Shown piece by piece: positions 1-7,900 of a stretch of DNA of 64,000 bases (position 1 is its first letter; every line of letters begins with the position of its first letter). Made by a program: the position numbers and the translations under genes. The stretch comes from Alistipes finegoldii DSM 17242. GTDB lineage: Bacteria; Bacteroidota; Bacteroidia; Bacteroidales; Rikenellaceae. The notes under the pieces are model-generated. The model was not told the origin of the DNA. It searched no databases and was given only the letters and a program-made list of their open reading frames with translations. The stretch spans positions 1,984,001 to 2,048,000 of the forward strand of contig NC_018011.1 in NCBI RefSeq assembly GCF_000265365.1, given 5' to 3'.

Positions 1-676
1 AATGATTGGAGTAGATGTTGCTGTAGCGGGGATCGCTCTGGAGCACTCCCGGCGGGAAGTTGGGCTGGATGGTCCCCAGCGCCGCTTCGAACTGCTGGAA
101 GTGCGCCACTTCGCGTGTCATCAGGAAGTTGAGCGTCGCCAGCACGTCTTTGTCGTCGGTGAACTGCATCAGGTATTCGTAGACGATCTTGGCGCGCGAT
201 TCGGCGGCTATGTCCGAACGCAGATCGACCGTCAGGTCGCTGTTGGCATTGACGTAGGAGCCTTGCCACGGCACGCCGTTGCTGTCGGTGAGACGCGGAC
301 CGCCGCCCGTCAGTACGCCGAACTGCGGATTGATCGAAAAGGCCGAATGGATGAAATCGTCCTTCGAAATGCTTTCGCCGAAGACGTCGTTGCGCTCGGC
401 CGCATCCTTCAGGTTGCCGTTGACGCCGGCGAGCAGCATCTGGATCGTGGCGCCGACGATTTCGAGGTGGCCCAGCTCTTCGGTGGCGATATCCATCAGC
501 ATGTCGTATTTGTCCGGATAGGGGTTGTGGCAGGCGAACGCCTGCACGAAATACTGCATCGCGGCTTTCAGCTCGCCGTTGCCGCCGCCGAATTGTTCGA
601 GCAGCAGCCGCGCGAAGCGGGGATCGGGTCTTGACACCCGCGCTTTGAACTGGAGTTCTTTGGAATGGTAAAACAT
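1..676 (-). CDS. Manganese catalase, 3' end cut by window edge
   Basis: The reverse strand from the ATG at 674-676 reads MFYHSKELQFKARVSRPDP and runs open for 225 codons to the window edge. It matches the non-haem di-manganese catalase family (ferritin-like four-helix bundle), which dismutates H2O2 in the cytoplasm. The metal-site helix with an EELGHLEIVG motif (about residues 67-76) and the later EVAHFQQFEAAL segment supply Glu/His ligands typical of the family. It is followed on the same strand upstream by two small genes (719-1287), a grouping that fits an oxidative or general stress locus. The C-terminus is not visible. Family assignment is firm; activity is inferred. Confidence 0.93.
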   Translation of the reverse strand, partial: MFYHSKELQFKARVSRPDPRFARLLLEQFGGGNGELKAAMQYFVQAFACHNPYPDKYDMLMDIATEELGHLEIVGATIQMLLAGVNGNLKDAAERNDVFGESISKDDFIHSAFSINPQFGVLTGGGPRLTDSNGVPWQGSYVNANSDLTVDLRSDIAAESRAKIVYEYLMQFTDDKDVLATLNFLMTREVAHFQQFEAALGTIQPNFPPGVLQSDPRYSNIYSNH

Positions 677-718
677 ATATTCGCTGTATTAAGTTGAACA
701 TGCCGGAAGCCGGCCTGA

Positions 719-1006
719 CTATTGTTTCTGCTTGAGACTCTCCTCGTTCATGCGGCTTCCGATGCTCTGTTCCCGGTCGGAGCCCTTCTCCTCCCAGTAC
801 GAGCCTTTCTTCGAGCCGTATTGCTCCTTGTTGTCCGGCTGTGGCCGGTAGCTGCTGCCTTCGGTGCCGCCTGCGTGCATGCCGCTGTTGTCGCGGTTGT
901 GGCTCCGGCTGTCGAGGTCGTTCGTATTGCCGTTTTGCATCGGGGCGCTCTGCGTATCGTTTTGCTGTTCACGGCTTTCGCCGTGCATCTGGTTTGTCTT
1001 GTCCAT
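719..1006 (-). CDS. Small hydrophilic Gln/Ser/Asn-rich protein (95 aa)
   Basis: The likely start is the ATG at 1004-1006 (MDKTNQMHGESREQQ), because the longer reading frame upstream overlaps the neighbouring gene and has unnatural composition. The product is very hydrophilic, rich in Gln, Ser, Asn, Gly, Lys and Glu, without signal peptide or membrane segment, and is probably disordered. No family is recognised. It lies between Mn catalase and a small membrane protein on the same strand (12 bp from the latter), so it may be a hydrophilin-like stress protein of the same operon; that role is inferred from context only. Confidence 0.6.
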   Translation of the reverse strand: MDKTNQMHGESREQQNDTQSAPMQNGNTNDLDSRSHNRDNSGMHAGGTEGSSYRPQPDNKEQYGSKKGSYWEEKGSDREQSIGSRMNEESLKQKQ

Positions 1007-1017
1007 AATCGTGATTT

Positions 1018-1287
1018 TTAAATGATTCGGTTTAATCTGTCCGTCCCGGATTCGGGGCGGTCGTGACCTTCGGTCTTGACGATCTTGTTGTAAAGGCCCA
1101 TGATCAGCAGCGGGGCGGCCCACTGGCCGACGAGCAGCGCTGCGGATTTACGGCCGCGGAACATCATGCAGGCCGAGACCGCCAATGCGCCCAGACCGGC
1201 GCTCAGGTAGACCATCGAGGGAATTTTGGAGGTCTTTTTTTCTACGGCAACGGTAACCTTGCCTTCTTGTGATTTGTCGTTTGTCAT
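1018..1287 (-). CDS. Small two-helix membrane protein (89 aa)
   Basis: Starts MTNDKSQEGKVTVAVEKKT and contains two hydrophobic stretches (about residues 25-43 and 50-66) separated by a basic loop (FRGRKS), which suggests a small two-helix inner-membrane protein with a charged cytoplasmic N-terminus. No named family is recognised. It sits 12 bp upstream of the hydrophilic 95-residue gene and close to Mn catalase on the same strand, so the three are probably cotranscribed as a stress cluster. Confidence 0.65.
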   Translation of the reverse strand: MTNDKSQEGKVTVAVEKKTSKIPSMVYLSAGLGALAVSACMMFRGRKSAALLVGQWAAPLLIMGLYNKIVKTEGHDRPESGTDRLNRII

Positions 1288-1301
1288 GATTGTACGGGTT
1301 T

Positions 1302-1328
1302 AAAAACCGGAGCAGTTTCCTGCTCCGG
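1302..1328 (-). terminator. Rho-independent terminator for the spondin-type lipoprotein gene
   Basis: CCGGAGCAG (1307-1315), a 4-base loop, then CTGCTCCGG (1320-1328). Read on the minus strand it is followed by TTTTTAAA, directly downstream of the gene ending at 1354. Confidence 0.8.
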
Positions 1329-1353
1329 CCGCAATTAACACACACGACGATCC

Positions 1354-2601
1354 TTAGTAGATCGTTATCTTGACGATTCCGTCGACGGCGGGAACCGGGT
1401 AGGTGTCGCCGACTGCGCTGATGGCCTTGTCTTCGGGCATCAGCGTTCCGCCGAATACGGACTGGGCATTGCCGGCGCCGGGATACTGGCTTACGGCCGT
1501 ACCGTCGTCGAGCAGGACGGTCTTGCTCGTTATGTCGCCTTTGGTCAGTGCGTTAAGCTCAGGACCGTTGGCGAAGAACCAGTCGTTCGAATAGCCGAAC
1601 ATCGTTGCGAACGCTACCTTTTCGTTGGCTGCGGCCTCATAGGTGCATTCCATGCTCTCGCCCGGCAGGGCGGTCTTCGTAATCGTGTAGATCTTGCGCA
1701 CCTGCGGGACTTTTTCGAGCGAAGCTTTCAGCTGTCCCGGATCGCCGCGCTGTGCGAGAGCCGCCAGACCGAGCTGTGCGTCTTTCTGTCCCAGCTGATA
1801 GATCGGGTTGGTGTTGCCCGTGTAGACTACTACGATGGCGCCGTGCAGCGTGGTGATGATTCCCGTCTGATCGGCTACGAGCGACTTCAGGGGATCGACG
1901 TTGCCCGCTTCGGCCAGTTTGGTCAGCTCCACGCCCGATTTCTGATCGACGTTGAAGAACGGCTTCTCCATCACCAGCTTGCCGTCGAGCATGTTCGATA
2001 CGACGAATACGCCGCCGGAGAACGGAGTCTCGTTCGAGGTGCCGTTAGAGATGTTGGAGATCGTGCAGGTGAACAGCGACTGTACGGCGTCGAAAGTCAG
2101 ACTTACCTGAAGCAGGCTCGAAGCCGCCGGGTAGGTGTGACCCTCCGTGTCCGTACCGTTCACCTCGCTCACTACGCCGGCCTGAGCTACGCCCGGATGG
2201 TTGACGTTGGGGCCGGGCTGTTCGTTGACGCGGGTTCCGTTGTCCCAGAGTTTCACGGCATTGGCTATGACGCCGGTATAGGGGACGCCCGCATCGTTGA
2301 AGAGTGCGATGCCCGGATTCTCAGGGGCGAAGAACAGGTCGTTGGAATAGGAATACATCGTGGCGAACATCAGCCGCTGTCCTTTGGCCGCATGGAATGT
2401 GAACGAGGTCGTCGCACCGGGAGCGACGGCGGCGAACGTGCCGCTCTGAACGTAATTCTTCGTCGGGATTACGTTTTCGAACTTGATCGTCGGCTTCGTG
2501 CCGGGGGCGCTGTTGTCGTCATCGTCGTCACAGGCCGTAAAGGCGAATCCTGCGAAAAGCAAAGCCGCAGCGAATGCGGTGAAAAAGTACTTTTTTTTCA
2601 T
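1354..2601 (-). CDS. Lipoprotein with two spondin_N-like domains
   Basis: The N-terminus MKKKYFFTAFAAALLFAGFAFTACDDDDD is a lipoprotein signal (cleavage before Cys, followed by Asp residues, the pattern seen for surface-exported Bacteroidetes lipoproteins). Two repeats follow. Repeat 1 (about residues 45-150) has SGTFAAVAPG, QRLMFATMYSYSNDLFFAP and WDNGTRVNEQPGP. Repeat 2 (about 305-415) has TALPGESM, KVAFATMFGYSNDWFFA and DDGTAVSQYPGAG. These are the spondin_N signature, known from eukaryotic extracellular matrix proteins and bacterial secreted proteins. Function is unknown; a surface binding role is inferred. It has its own terminator and no obvious operon partner. Confidence 0.85.
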   Translation of the reverse strand: MKKKYFFTAFAAALLFAGFAFTACDDDDDNSAPGTKPTIKFENVIPTKNYVQSGTFAAVAPGATTSFTFHAAKGQRLMFATMYSYSNDLFFAPENPGIALFNDAGVPYTGVIANAVKLWDNGTRVNEQPGPNVNHPGVAQAGVVSEVNGTDTEGHTYPAASSLLQVSLTFDAVQSLFTCTISNISNGTSNETPFSGGVFVVSNMLDGKLVMEKPFFNVDQKSGVELTKLAEAGNVDPLKSLVADQTGIITTLHGAIVVVYTGNTNPIYQLGQKDAQLGLAALAQRGDPGQLKASLEKVPQVRKIYTITKTALPGESMECTYEAAANEKVAFATMFGYSNDWFFANGPELNALTKGDITSKTVLLDDGTAVSQYPGAGNAQSVFGGTLMPEDKAISAVGDTYPVPAVDGIVKITIY

Positions 2602-2954
2602 AGTTGATAGAATGATTAATTAAGTTAATACTCGGTTAAACCGTTATTGCCATTTATATTAAGGTATATGCTCGTATTTGTTGTCCGGCACCCTTTTCGA
2701 TGCAGTTGCGTGCATCATTTATGCCATGAAAAATACTTTTGGATGGATTGAAAAAACGGGAGGATGGATATTCCTGCAAAACACGCAGTAAGGGGTGGAT
2801 GGATTTTTTTCGGGTTTTCGGACCCTGAGGTAGAAGCTTCTTCCTGCGGAGGTTCGGTCGCTGTTCGGCAGATTTTTTGCGGACCCCGGAGTGTAGGCCC
2901 GCCACTCCCCGGCCGGGGAGTGGCGGGTGAAATAACCACACAAACGGGACTGCG
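2602..2954. other. Divergent intergenic region (353 bp)
   Basis: Lies between the minus-strand spondin-type lipoprotein gene and the plus-strand iron transporter and should hold both promoters, although I see no good TAnnTTTG box. A perfect palindrome near the transporter start is listed separately. Open frames crossing the region on the minus strand have poor composition and are judged spurious. Confidence 0.5.
2898..2927. repeat. Perfect 30-bp palindrome upstream of VIT1-type transporter
   Basis: CCCGCCACTCCCCGG at 2898-2912 is followed with no loop by its exact reverse complement at 2913-2927. It ends 27 bp before the transporter ATG at 2955. It could be an operator for a dimeric regulator, an RNA hairpin in the leader, or a terminator-like element without a T-run. 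Confidence 0.7.
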
Positions 2955-3809
2955 ATGACAAAAAACCTTTTGACCCTGCAACGGGACGAGACTACCTTGT
3001 GCGAAGTTTACCGCCGGCTGGCCGGACTGGAAAAGGATCCGGTCCGCCGACGGACGCTGCTGCGTATCATGCAGGACGAAAGACGGCATTGCGAGGTCCT
3101 CAGAAGCCGTACGGGCCGTACGGTGACTCCCGATCCCAAACGTGTTTTGTGGTATGTGGGCATGGTCAGGGTGCTGGGACGGGCTTTCGTGGTCCGGCAG
3201 ATGGAGCAGTGTGAGAAAGGCACGGCGGCAAGCTATTCGCGCTATCCCGAACGCGAGGAGTTCGTGCGGATAGCTTCGGAGGAGAGACGTCACGGGGAGA
3301 AGCTGACGACGCTGGCCGGCGGGATGCGATTGTGCTACATAAGTTCGGTCGTGCTGGGGTTGAATGATGCTTTGGTCGAGTTCACGGGCGCGCTGGCCGG
3401 ATTCACGCTGGCGCTGAACGAGCCGCGGCTCGTGGCGCTTACGGGCGGCATCACGGGCATTGCCGCGGCCCTTTCGATGGCGGCTTCCGAGTACCTTGCG
3501 ACCAAGTCGGAAAAGGGCCGGGAGAAGCATCCGCTTCGGGCTGCGGTCTGCACCGGGGTCACCTATCTGGTGACGGTCGCCATACTGATACTTCCCTATC
3601 TGCTCTTTTCGAGTGCGCTTGCCGCGCTGGGAGTCATGCTTCTGGCGGCCCTTACCGTGATCGCCCTGTTCAATTACTATTACGCCGTGGTCCGGTGCGA
3701 GAGTTTCAGACGGCGTTTTTTCGAAATGGCCCTGCTGAGTTTCGGCATCGCCGGAATCAGCTTCCTGATCGGCTATATCCTCAAACTGTTTACGGGTGCG
3801 GACGTATGA
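2955..3809 (+). CDS. Ferritin-like domain fused to VIT1/CCC1 iron/manganese transporter
   Basis: The 284-residue product has an N-terminal rubrerythrin/ferritin-like part (about residues 1-120) with two spaced ExxRH motifs (QDERRHCEV near 40-48, SEERRHGEK near 98-106), then a VIT1/CCC1 membrane domain: SSVVLGLNDALVEFTGALAG is the family's first helix signature and SMAASEYLATKSE its second. At least five membrane segments follow. Such fusions move Fe(II) or Mn(II) across the inner membrane with the diiron domain sensing or oxidising metal; that is family knowledge. The ATG at 2955 is preceded by a 30-bp palindrome. It stands near Mn catalase, which suits a role in oxidative and metal stress. 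Confidence 0.88.
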   Translation: MTKNLLTLQRDETTLCEVYRRLAGLEKDPVRRRTLLRIMQDERRHCEVLRSRTGRTVTPDPKRVLWYVGMVRVLGRAFVVRQMEQCEKGTAASYSRYPEREEFVRIASEERRHGEKLTTLAGGMRLCYISSVVLGLNDALVEFTGALAGFTLALNEPRLVALTGGITGIAAALSMAASEYLATKSEKGREKHPLRAAVCTGVTYLVTVAILILPYLLFSSALAALGVMLLAALTVIALFNYYYAVVRCESFRRRFFEMALLSFGIAGISFLIGYILKLFTGADV

Positions 3810-3988
3810 GGCGGCCCCGCAGTCCGTTCGTGCTGTCCGGCAGGCCGGATCCGGACATGCGGCGGCTTGGGCGTCCCCTGAAAAAAACTGATTCTCAGCA
3901 TGAAAAATATTTTTCGAACAATTTCAACCTCAATGGAATACCATTTGCAGGTATTCCGGTATCATTCATCACTTAAATTCTTTATATT

Positions 3989-4423
3989 ATGAAAAAAATT
4001 CTTTTACTCGTCGCGGCTGCGGTATTTGCTTTTGCCGTAAGCGCTGCTCCCCAGAAGGTGGATTTCGGTAAACTGCCGAAGAACTCGCAGGAATTCATTC
4101 AGAAAAATTTCCCCGGCGAAAAGGTGAAGGCCGTGGAGATGGACCGCGAGGCGTCGTGGGACAAGTACACTGTCTACTTCAACAGCGGCAACCAAGTCTC
4201 TTTCGAGGGCGGCAGCGGCGATTGCTCGCAGATCATCATGAAGAACGGTTCGGTTCCCATGTCGGTGATTCCCGCCAAGATCAAGACCTATGCAGGCAAC
4301 AACTATGCGGGGCAGCGGATCGTCATGATGGAGACGACCGCCGACGGCTACAAGGTGGCCCTCGCGGACAAGACGGTACTCGATTTCGATAAGGACGGCA
4401 ACTTTACGAAAGCTACGAAATAG
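3989..4423 (+). CDS. PepSY-like (BLIP-fold) periplasmic protein
   Basis: 144 residues with signal peptide MKKILLLVAAAVFAFAVSA cleaved before APQKVDF. The mature part shows the Bacteroidetes PepSY-like pattern: LPKNSQEFIQKNFPG (start of domain), a tandem half with VIPAKIKTYAGNNYAG, and the closing DGYKVALADKTVLDFDKDGNF. Such proteins are secreted and of unknown function, thought to resemble beta-lactamase-inhibitor-like folds. It is a monocistronic gene followed by a terminator. Confidence 0.85.
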   Translation: MKKILLLVAAAVFAFAVSAAPQKVDFGKLPKNSQEFIQKNFPGEKVKAVEMDREASWDKYTVYFNSGNQVSFEGGSGDCSQIIMKNGSVPMSVIPAKIKTYAGNNYAGQRIVMMETTADGYKVALADKTVLDFDKDGNFTKATK

Positions 4424-4441
4424 TTTTTGCCGTATGAAAAG

Positions 4442-4478
4442 CGCAGGGGGCGACCGTCGTCATGCTCCCTGCGTTTTT
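4442..4478 (+). terminator. Terminator after PepSY-like gene
   Basis: CGCAGGG (4442-4448) pairs with CCCTGCG (4467-4473), followed by TTTTT, 18 bp downstream of the stop codon. Confidence 0.65.
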
Positions 4479-4525
4479 ATGTCTCGAACGGGCCGTGCAG
4501 GCCCGAATTGTAATTCTGTCATGCC

Positions 4526-5212
4526 ATGTGTTATCATATTTTCCTCGCTGCCGGGCCTGAGGAGCTTGCCCGGCATTTCGGCCGGAAGGCCGATCTGATC
4601 CGTAATCTCCGTCCGCCCTTGCGTGCCTGCGCGTTTTCGCATCTCCCCTATCCGGTCCTGATCGGGGACGAGCAGATCCGGTATTCCCGGTGGGGGCTGA
4701 TTCCCTATTGGCTGCGCAGACCGGAGGATGTCGTGACGGTCCGCAACCAGACGGTCAACGCCCGTGCGGAAACCATTTTCGAAAACGCGTCGTTCCGGGT
4801 TCCGATCCGTCAGAGACGGTGTCTGGTTCCCGTGAGCGGATTCTACGGGTGGCGCCATGAACAGCATCGTAAGATCCCCTTGTACGTGACCCTGAAGGAG
4901 CGTCCTCTCTTCTCATTGGCCGGGATTTACGATCGCTGGTACTGCCGTGCGACCGCTGCGTGGACGACGACATTCTCGATAATCACTACCGAAGCCAATC
5001 CGTTGATGCGCTACGTCAACAACGCCAACGGCCGGATGCCCGTCATTCTCCGTCCCGACGATGAGAGCCGCTGGCTCACTCCCGCGCTGTCCGATGCGCA
5101 GATCGTCGCCCTGCTCAAACCTTATCCGGAGCAGGAGCTGCACAGCGAACCCGTGCGGTGCGACTTCATGCACGAAGTCGCTGCCGATCCGGGCATACTC
5201 GTACCGGCTTAG
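4526..5212 (+). CDS. SRAP (YedK/HMCES-like) protein with altered catalytic residues
   Basis: 228 residues beginning Met-Cys, so Cys2 becomes the N-terminal nucleophile that in this family forms a thiazolidine crosslink to abasic sites in single-stranded DNA. The family Asn is present in TVNARAET (about residue 77). Two other family residues are replaced: the motif usually read GFYEW or GWFEW is GFYGW here (Glu to Gly), and the usual I-H before the RMPVIL block is V-N (His to Asn). Codons GGG and AAC confirm both. The fold is clearly SRAP; the Cys adduct may still form but reversal or protease-like chemistry may be impaired. Monocistronic, convergent with the LEA-like gene. Confidence 0.88.
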   Translation: MCYHIFLAAGPEELARHFGRKADLIRNLRPPLRACAFSHLPYPVLIGDEQIRYSRWGLIPYWLRRPEDVVTVRNQTVNARAETIFENASFRVPIRQRRCLVPVSGFYGWRHEQHRKIPLYVTLKERPLFSLAGIYDRWYCRATAAWTTTFSIITTEANPLMRYVNNANGRMPVILRPDDESRWLTPALSDAQIVALLKPYPEQELHSEPVRCDFMHEVAADPGILVPA

Positions 5213-5218
5213 ACGGGC

Positions 5219-5260
5219 GCAGCAGAAAAGGGAAGTCCGAAGACTTCCCTTTTCTGCTGC
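5219..5260. terminator. Bidirectional terminator between convergent genes
   Basis: A 19-bp perfect stem (5219-5237 with 5242-5260, loop CGAA) lies between the plus-strand SRAP gene and the minus-strand LEA-like gene. AAAA and TTTT runs are inside the stem on each side. Confidence 0.8.
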
Positions 5261-5273
5261 CGGGACTGCCGGG

Positions 5274-5588
5274 TCATACTTTCTCCTTGATCCGGTTCGC
5301 CGCCTGCGTCGCCGTCTCTTTTACCTTGTGGGCGGCTTTGGTCATGCCCTCTTTGGTGGCATTCTTGACTTTCGTGCCGGCCTCTTCGATTTTGCCGGCC
5401 ATCTTGTGAACGCCCGTTCGGGCTTCGTTCTTTGCTTCGATGGCCGCCTCTTCGGCGTCATCCTTCAGCTTCTGCATGTTTTCCTGCAGGTTGTGTCTGG
5501 CCTTCTGGCCGTGTTCTTCTACCTTGTGAACCGCTTTTTCGGCATGCTCCCGGTAGGTTTCGTTCTCTTTTGTCGAATACTTTTCCAT
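5274..5588 (-). CDS. LEA-like amphipathic helical protein (104 aa)
   Basis: The product is almost entirely Lys/Glu/Ala amphipathic helix with an 11-residue-like periodicity (KLKDDAEEAAIEAKNEA, KIEEAGTKVKNATKEG, KVKETATQAANRIKEK). It has no signal peptide and no hydrophobic core. This is the style of late-embryogenesis-abundant or apolipoprotein-like stress proteins. It starts 2 bp after the GlsB-family gene on the same strand, so the two form a stress operon. Function is inferred. Confidence 0.7.
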   Translation of the reverse strand: MEKYSTKENETYREHAEKAVHKVEEHGQKARHNLQENMQKLKDDAEEAAIEAKNEARTGVHKMAGKIEEAGTKVKNATKEGMTKAAHKVKETATQAANRIKEKV

Positions 5589-5590
5589 AA

Positions 5591-5851
5591 TTACATCGTT
5601 TTAGCGGGTTTGTGCCGTGTGAACAGCGATACGATCCACAGCAGGACGATGGCGCCGATGATCGACGAGAGGAAAGTTCCCCATGTGCCCGTCGGAACCC
5701 ATCCGAACAAAGAAACGAGCCAGCCGCCCAGAATGCCGCCGATCAGACCGACGATCAGATTGACCAGCAATCCGGAGCCGCTGCCCTTGAAAATCAGGCT
5801 GGCGATCCATCCGGCCGCCAAGCCGATGAGTAAATACCATAAGAAATACAT
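5591..5851 (-). CDS. GlsB/YeaQ/YmgE family membrane stress protein
   Basis: 86 residues, three membrane segments: MYFLWYLLIGLAAGWIASLI, LLVNLIVGLIGGILGGWLVSLFG and a C-terminal FLSSIIGAIVLLWIVSLF. The AGWIAS start and the Gly-rich second helix (GLIGGILGG) are the signature of the transglycosylase-associated/GlsB family. These small inner-membrane proteins are linked with envelope and general stress. First gene of a two-gene minus-strand operon with the LEA-like gene. Confidence 0.88.
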   Translation of the reverse strand: MYFLWYLLIGLAAGWIASLIFKGSGSGLLVNLIVGLIGGILGGWLVSLFGWVPTGTWGTFLSSIIGAIVLLWIVSLFTRHKPAKTM

Positions 5852-5922
5852 AATTTTTATAATTTTGGTTGACAGTCAATGTAATACAAAATTTGTACCC
5901 CGGAGGATGAACTTCCGGGAAA

Positions 5923-7890
5923 TTATTCGCAGTATGCGATAAGCGCCGAGGAGGGGGCCATGCGGACGACCTCTCCGGAGAGACGCTCGCGGCTGTCGGG
6001 ATCGATCCGGCCGTCGCGGCAGACCACGATCCGCTCCGCTTCGGGAATCCGGAATTCGGCCGGATGGCGGTTGCCGTTGTAGGCCACCAGTATCTCTTTC
6101 CACGCATCGCCGTTGGCGTGTTCGCCCAAAGTATAGGCGATCACGCCCGAATCGCCCGTGTCGAGGAACCGGAGCCACTGCCGCAGCCCTTCGGCCGTCG
6201 GGATGCGGAACGCCGGATGCGCTTTGCGCAGGGCGATCAGTTGCCGGATGTAGTCGAACAGCCCGCGGTGTTCGGCTTTCAGCGCCCAGTCGATTTGGTT
6301 GACGGCATCGGGCGAGCGGAAGCTGTTCGGTTCGCCCTGCTTGTCCTGCATCATCTCCTCGCCGGCGCGGATAAAGGGAATACCCTGCGCCGTGAGCAGG
6401 ATGGTGTGTATCAGTTTGTCGATCGGGAGCAGCTCCTCTTCTGCCCGGTCGCCCGTGACGGAGAGCCGCAGTTTGTCGATGACCGTGTAACCGTCGTGGC
6501 TGGCGACGAAGTTGACCGCTTGGGACGGGGCGGCCGCGTAGGGCACGGAGCTGTATAGCAGTCCGTTGTAATCTACCTGAGGATGCTGCGTGGCGCCGAC
6601 GATCCCGAATTTTACGGGTTCGTAGTGTCCGCCGATATTTCCGGAAGCGTATCCGCAGGCGTGTTCGTCGAACGTGCTGCCCCGCACGGCGTCGCGGAAG
6701 TCGTCGCAGAAAACGGCGATGCCCTCCATCTGTCCGACGTGGTCCCGCACGGCGCGTTTTTCCGGCGGCAGGGGAGAGTCGGCCGCAAGCCACCCCTCGC
6801 CGTAGATGAAGATGGTCGGGTCGATTTTCGACAGCTCCTCCCGGATGCGGTTCATCGTCTCGATGTCGTGTATGCCCATCAGGTCGAACCGGAAGCCGTC
6901 GATATGGTACTCCTTCGCCCAGAATTTGACGGACTCGACGATGTAGTGCCGCACCATCGCGCGCTCCGAAGCCGTTTCGTTGCCGCAGCCGGAGGCGTCG
7001 GAATAGGAGCCGTCGGCGTTGTGGCGGTAAAAGTAGCCGGGGACGGTAAGGTTGAAATTCGAATGCTCCACCGAGGCCGTGTGGTTGTAGACCACGTCGA
7101 GAACGATGCGCATGCCGTTCCGGTGCAGGCTTTGCACCATTTGCTTGAACTCCCGGATGCGTGCCGCGGGGTCGGCCGGATCGGTGGAGTAACTGCCTTC
7201 CGGAACGTTGTAGTTCTTCGGGTCGTATCCCCAGTTGTAGGTCTTGTCGTTCAGTCGGGCTTCGTCCACGGTCGCGTAATCGAAGGAGGGCAGGATGTGT
7301 ATGTGCGTTACGCCCAGCTCTTTGAGGTGGTCCAGTCCCGACGCCTCCCCTTGGGGTGTCTTGGTGCCGGTTTCGGTCAGGGCGAGGAATTTGCCTTTGT
7401 TTTCGATCCCGGAATCGGGGGCGACGCTGAAGTCGCGGTGGTGCAGTTCGTAGAGAATGATGTCGGAATACATTTTCAGTTCGGGCGCACGGTCCGCCTC
7501 CCAGCCTTCGGGATCGGTCTCGCGCAGGTCGATTACGGCCGCCCGGTCGCCGTTTACGCCGACCGCCTTGGCCCAGATGCCGGGCGTTTCGTCCAGCCAT
7601 TTCCCCTCTTTCTCGATCTGGAAGGTATAGAAAGTCCCTTTCAGATCGCGCTCCGCGGCGACGCGCCATGTCCCGTCGTCGGAGGGCCGCATCTCCAGCC
7701 GCTCCTCCGGTTCCCCGCCTTCGCCCGAAGCGTAGAGGTTCAGCCGGACCTTGTCGGCCGTGGGCGCCCAAAGTGTAAAGACGGAACGCTGGGGAGTGTA
7801 CGCCAGCTCCAGATCGCTCCCGTAATAACAGGGATATTTGTCGAACGCATCCGGCTGGCCGGTCGCGGGACGGTTTTGCTGAGTCGTCAT
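5923..7890 (-). CDS. pulA: Type I pullulanase (GH13)
   Basis: 655 residues without signal peptide, so cytoplasmic. An N-terminal CBM48-like part (about 40-110, SVFTLWAPTADKVRLNLY) precedes the GH13 barrel. Visible motifs: YNWGYDP (pullulanase-specific, about 216-222), region I DVVYNH (about 265-270), region II GFRFDLMG with the nucleophile Asp (about 333-340), region III YGEGW with the acid Glu (about 364-368) and region IV FVASHD (about 461-466). It debranches alpha-1,6 linkages of glycogen or imported maltodextrins. It begins 10 bp after the MscS gene stop and is probably cotranscribed with it. Confidence 0.95.
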   Translation of the reverse strand: MTTQQNRPATGQPDAFDKYPCYYGSDLELAYTPQRSVFTLWAPTADKVRLNLYASGEGGEPEERLEMRPSDDGTWRVAAERDLKGTFYTFQIEKEGKWLDETPGIWAKAVGVNGDRAAVIDLRETDPEGWEADRAPELKMYSDIILYELHHRDFSVAPDSGIENKGKFLALTETGTKTPQGEASGLDHLKELGVTHIHILPSFDYATVDEARLNDKTYNWGYDPKNYNVPEGSYSTDPADPAARIREFKQMVQSLHRNGMRIVLDVVYNHTASVEHSNFNLTVPGYFYRHNADGSYSDASGCGNETASERAMVRHYIVESVKFWAKEYHIDGFRFDLMGIHDIETMNRIREELSKIDPTIFIYGEGWLAADSPLPPEKRAVRDHVGQMEGIAVFCDDFRDAVRGSTFDEHACGYASGNIGGHYEPVKFGIVGATQHPQVDYNGLLYSSVPYAAAPSQAVNFVASHDGYTVIDKLRLSVTGDRAEEELLPIDKLIHTILLTAQGIPFIRAGEEMMQDKQGEPNSFRSPDAVNQIDWALKAEHRGLFDYIRQLIALRKAHPAFRIPTAEGLRQWLRFLDTGDSGVIAYTLGEHANGDAWKEILVAYNGNRHPAEFRIPEAERIVVCRDGRIDPDSRERLSGEVVRMAPSSALIAYCE

Positions 7891-7900
7891 GGGATGTTTT

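Noticed and set aside
2..634. Long plus-strand open frame over the Mn catalase region
   Set aside because: It is the antisense shadow of the catalase gene; the minus strand gives a clear family match.
5876..7771. 631-codon minus frame overlapping pullulanase
   Set aside because: Arg-rich out-of-frame shadow of the pullulanase gene.
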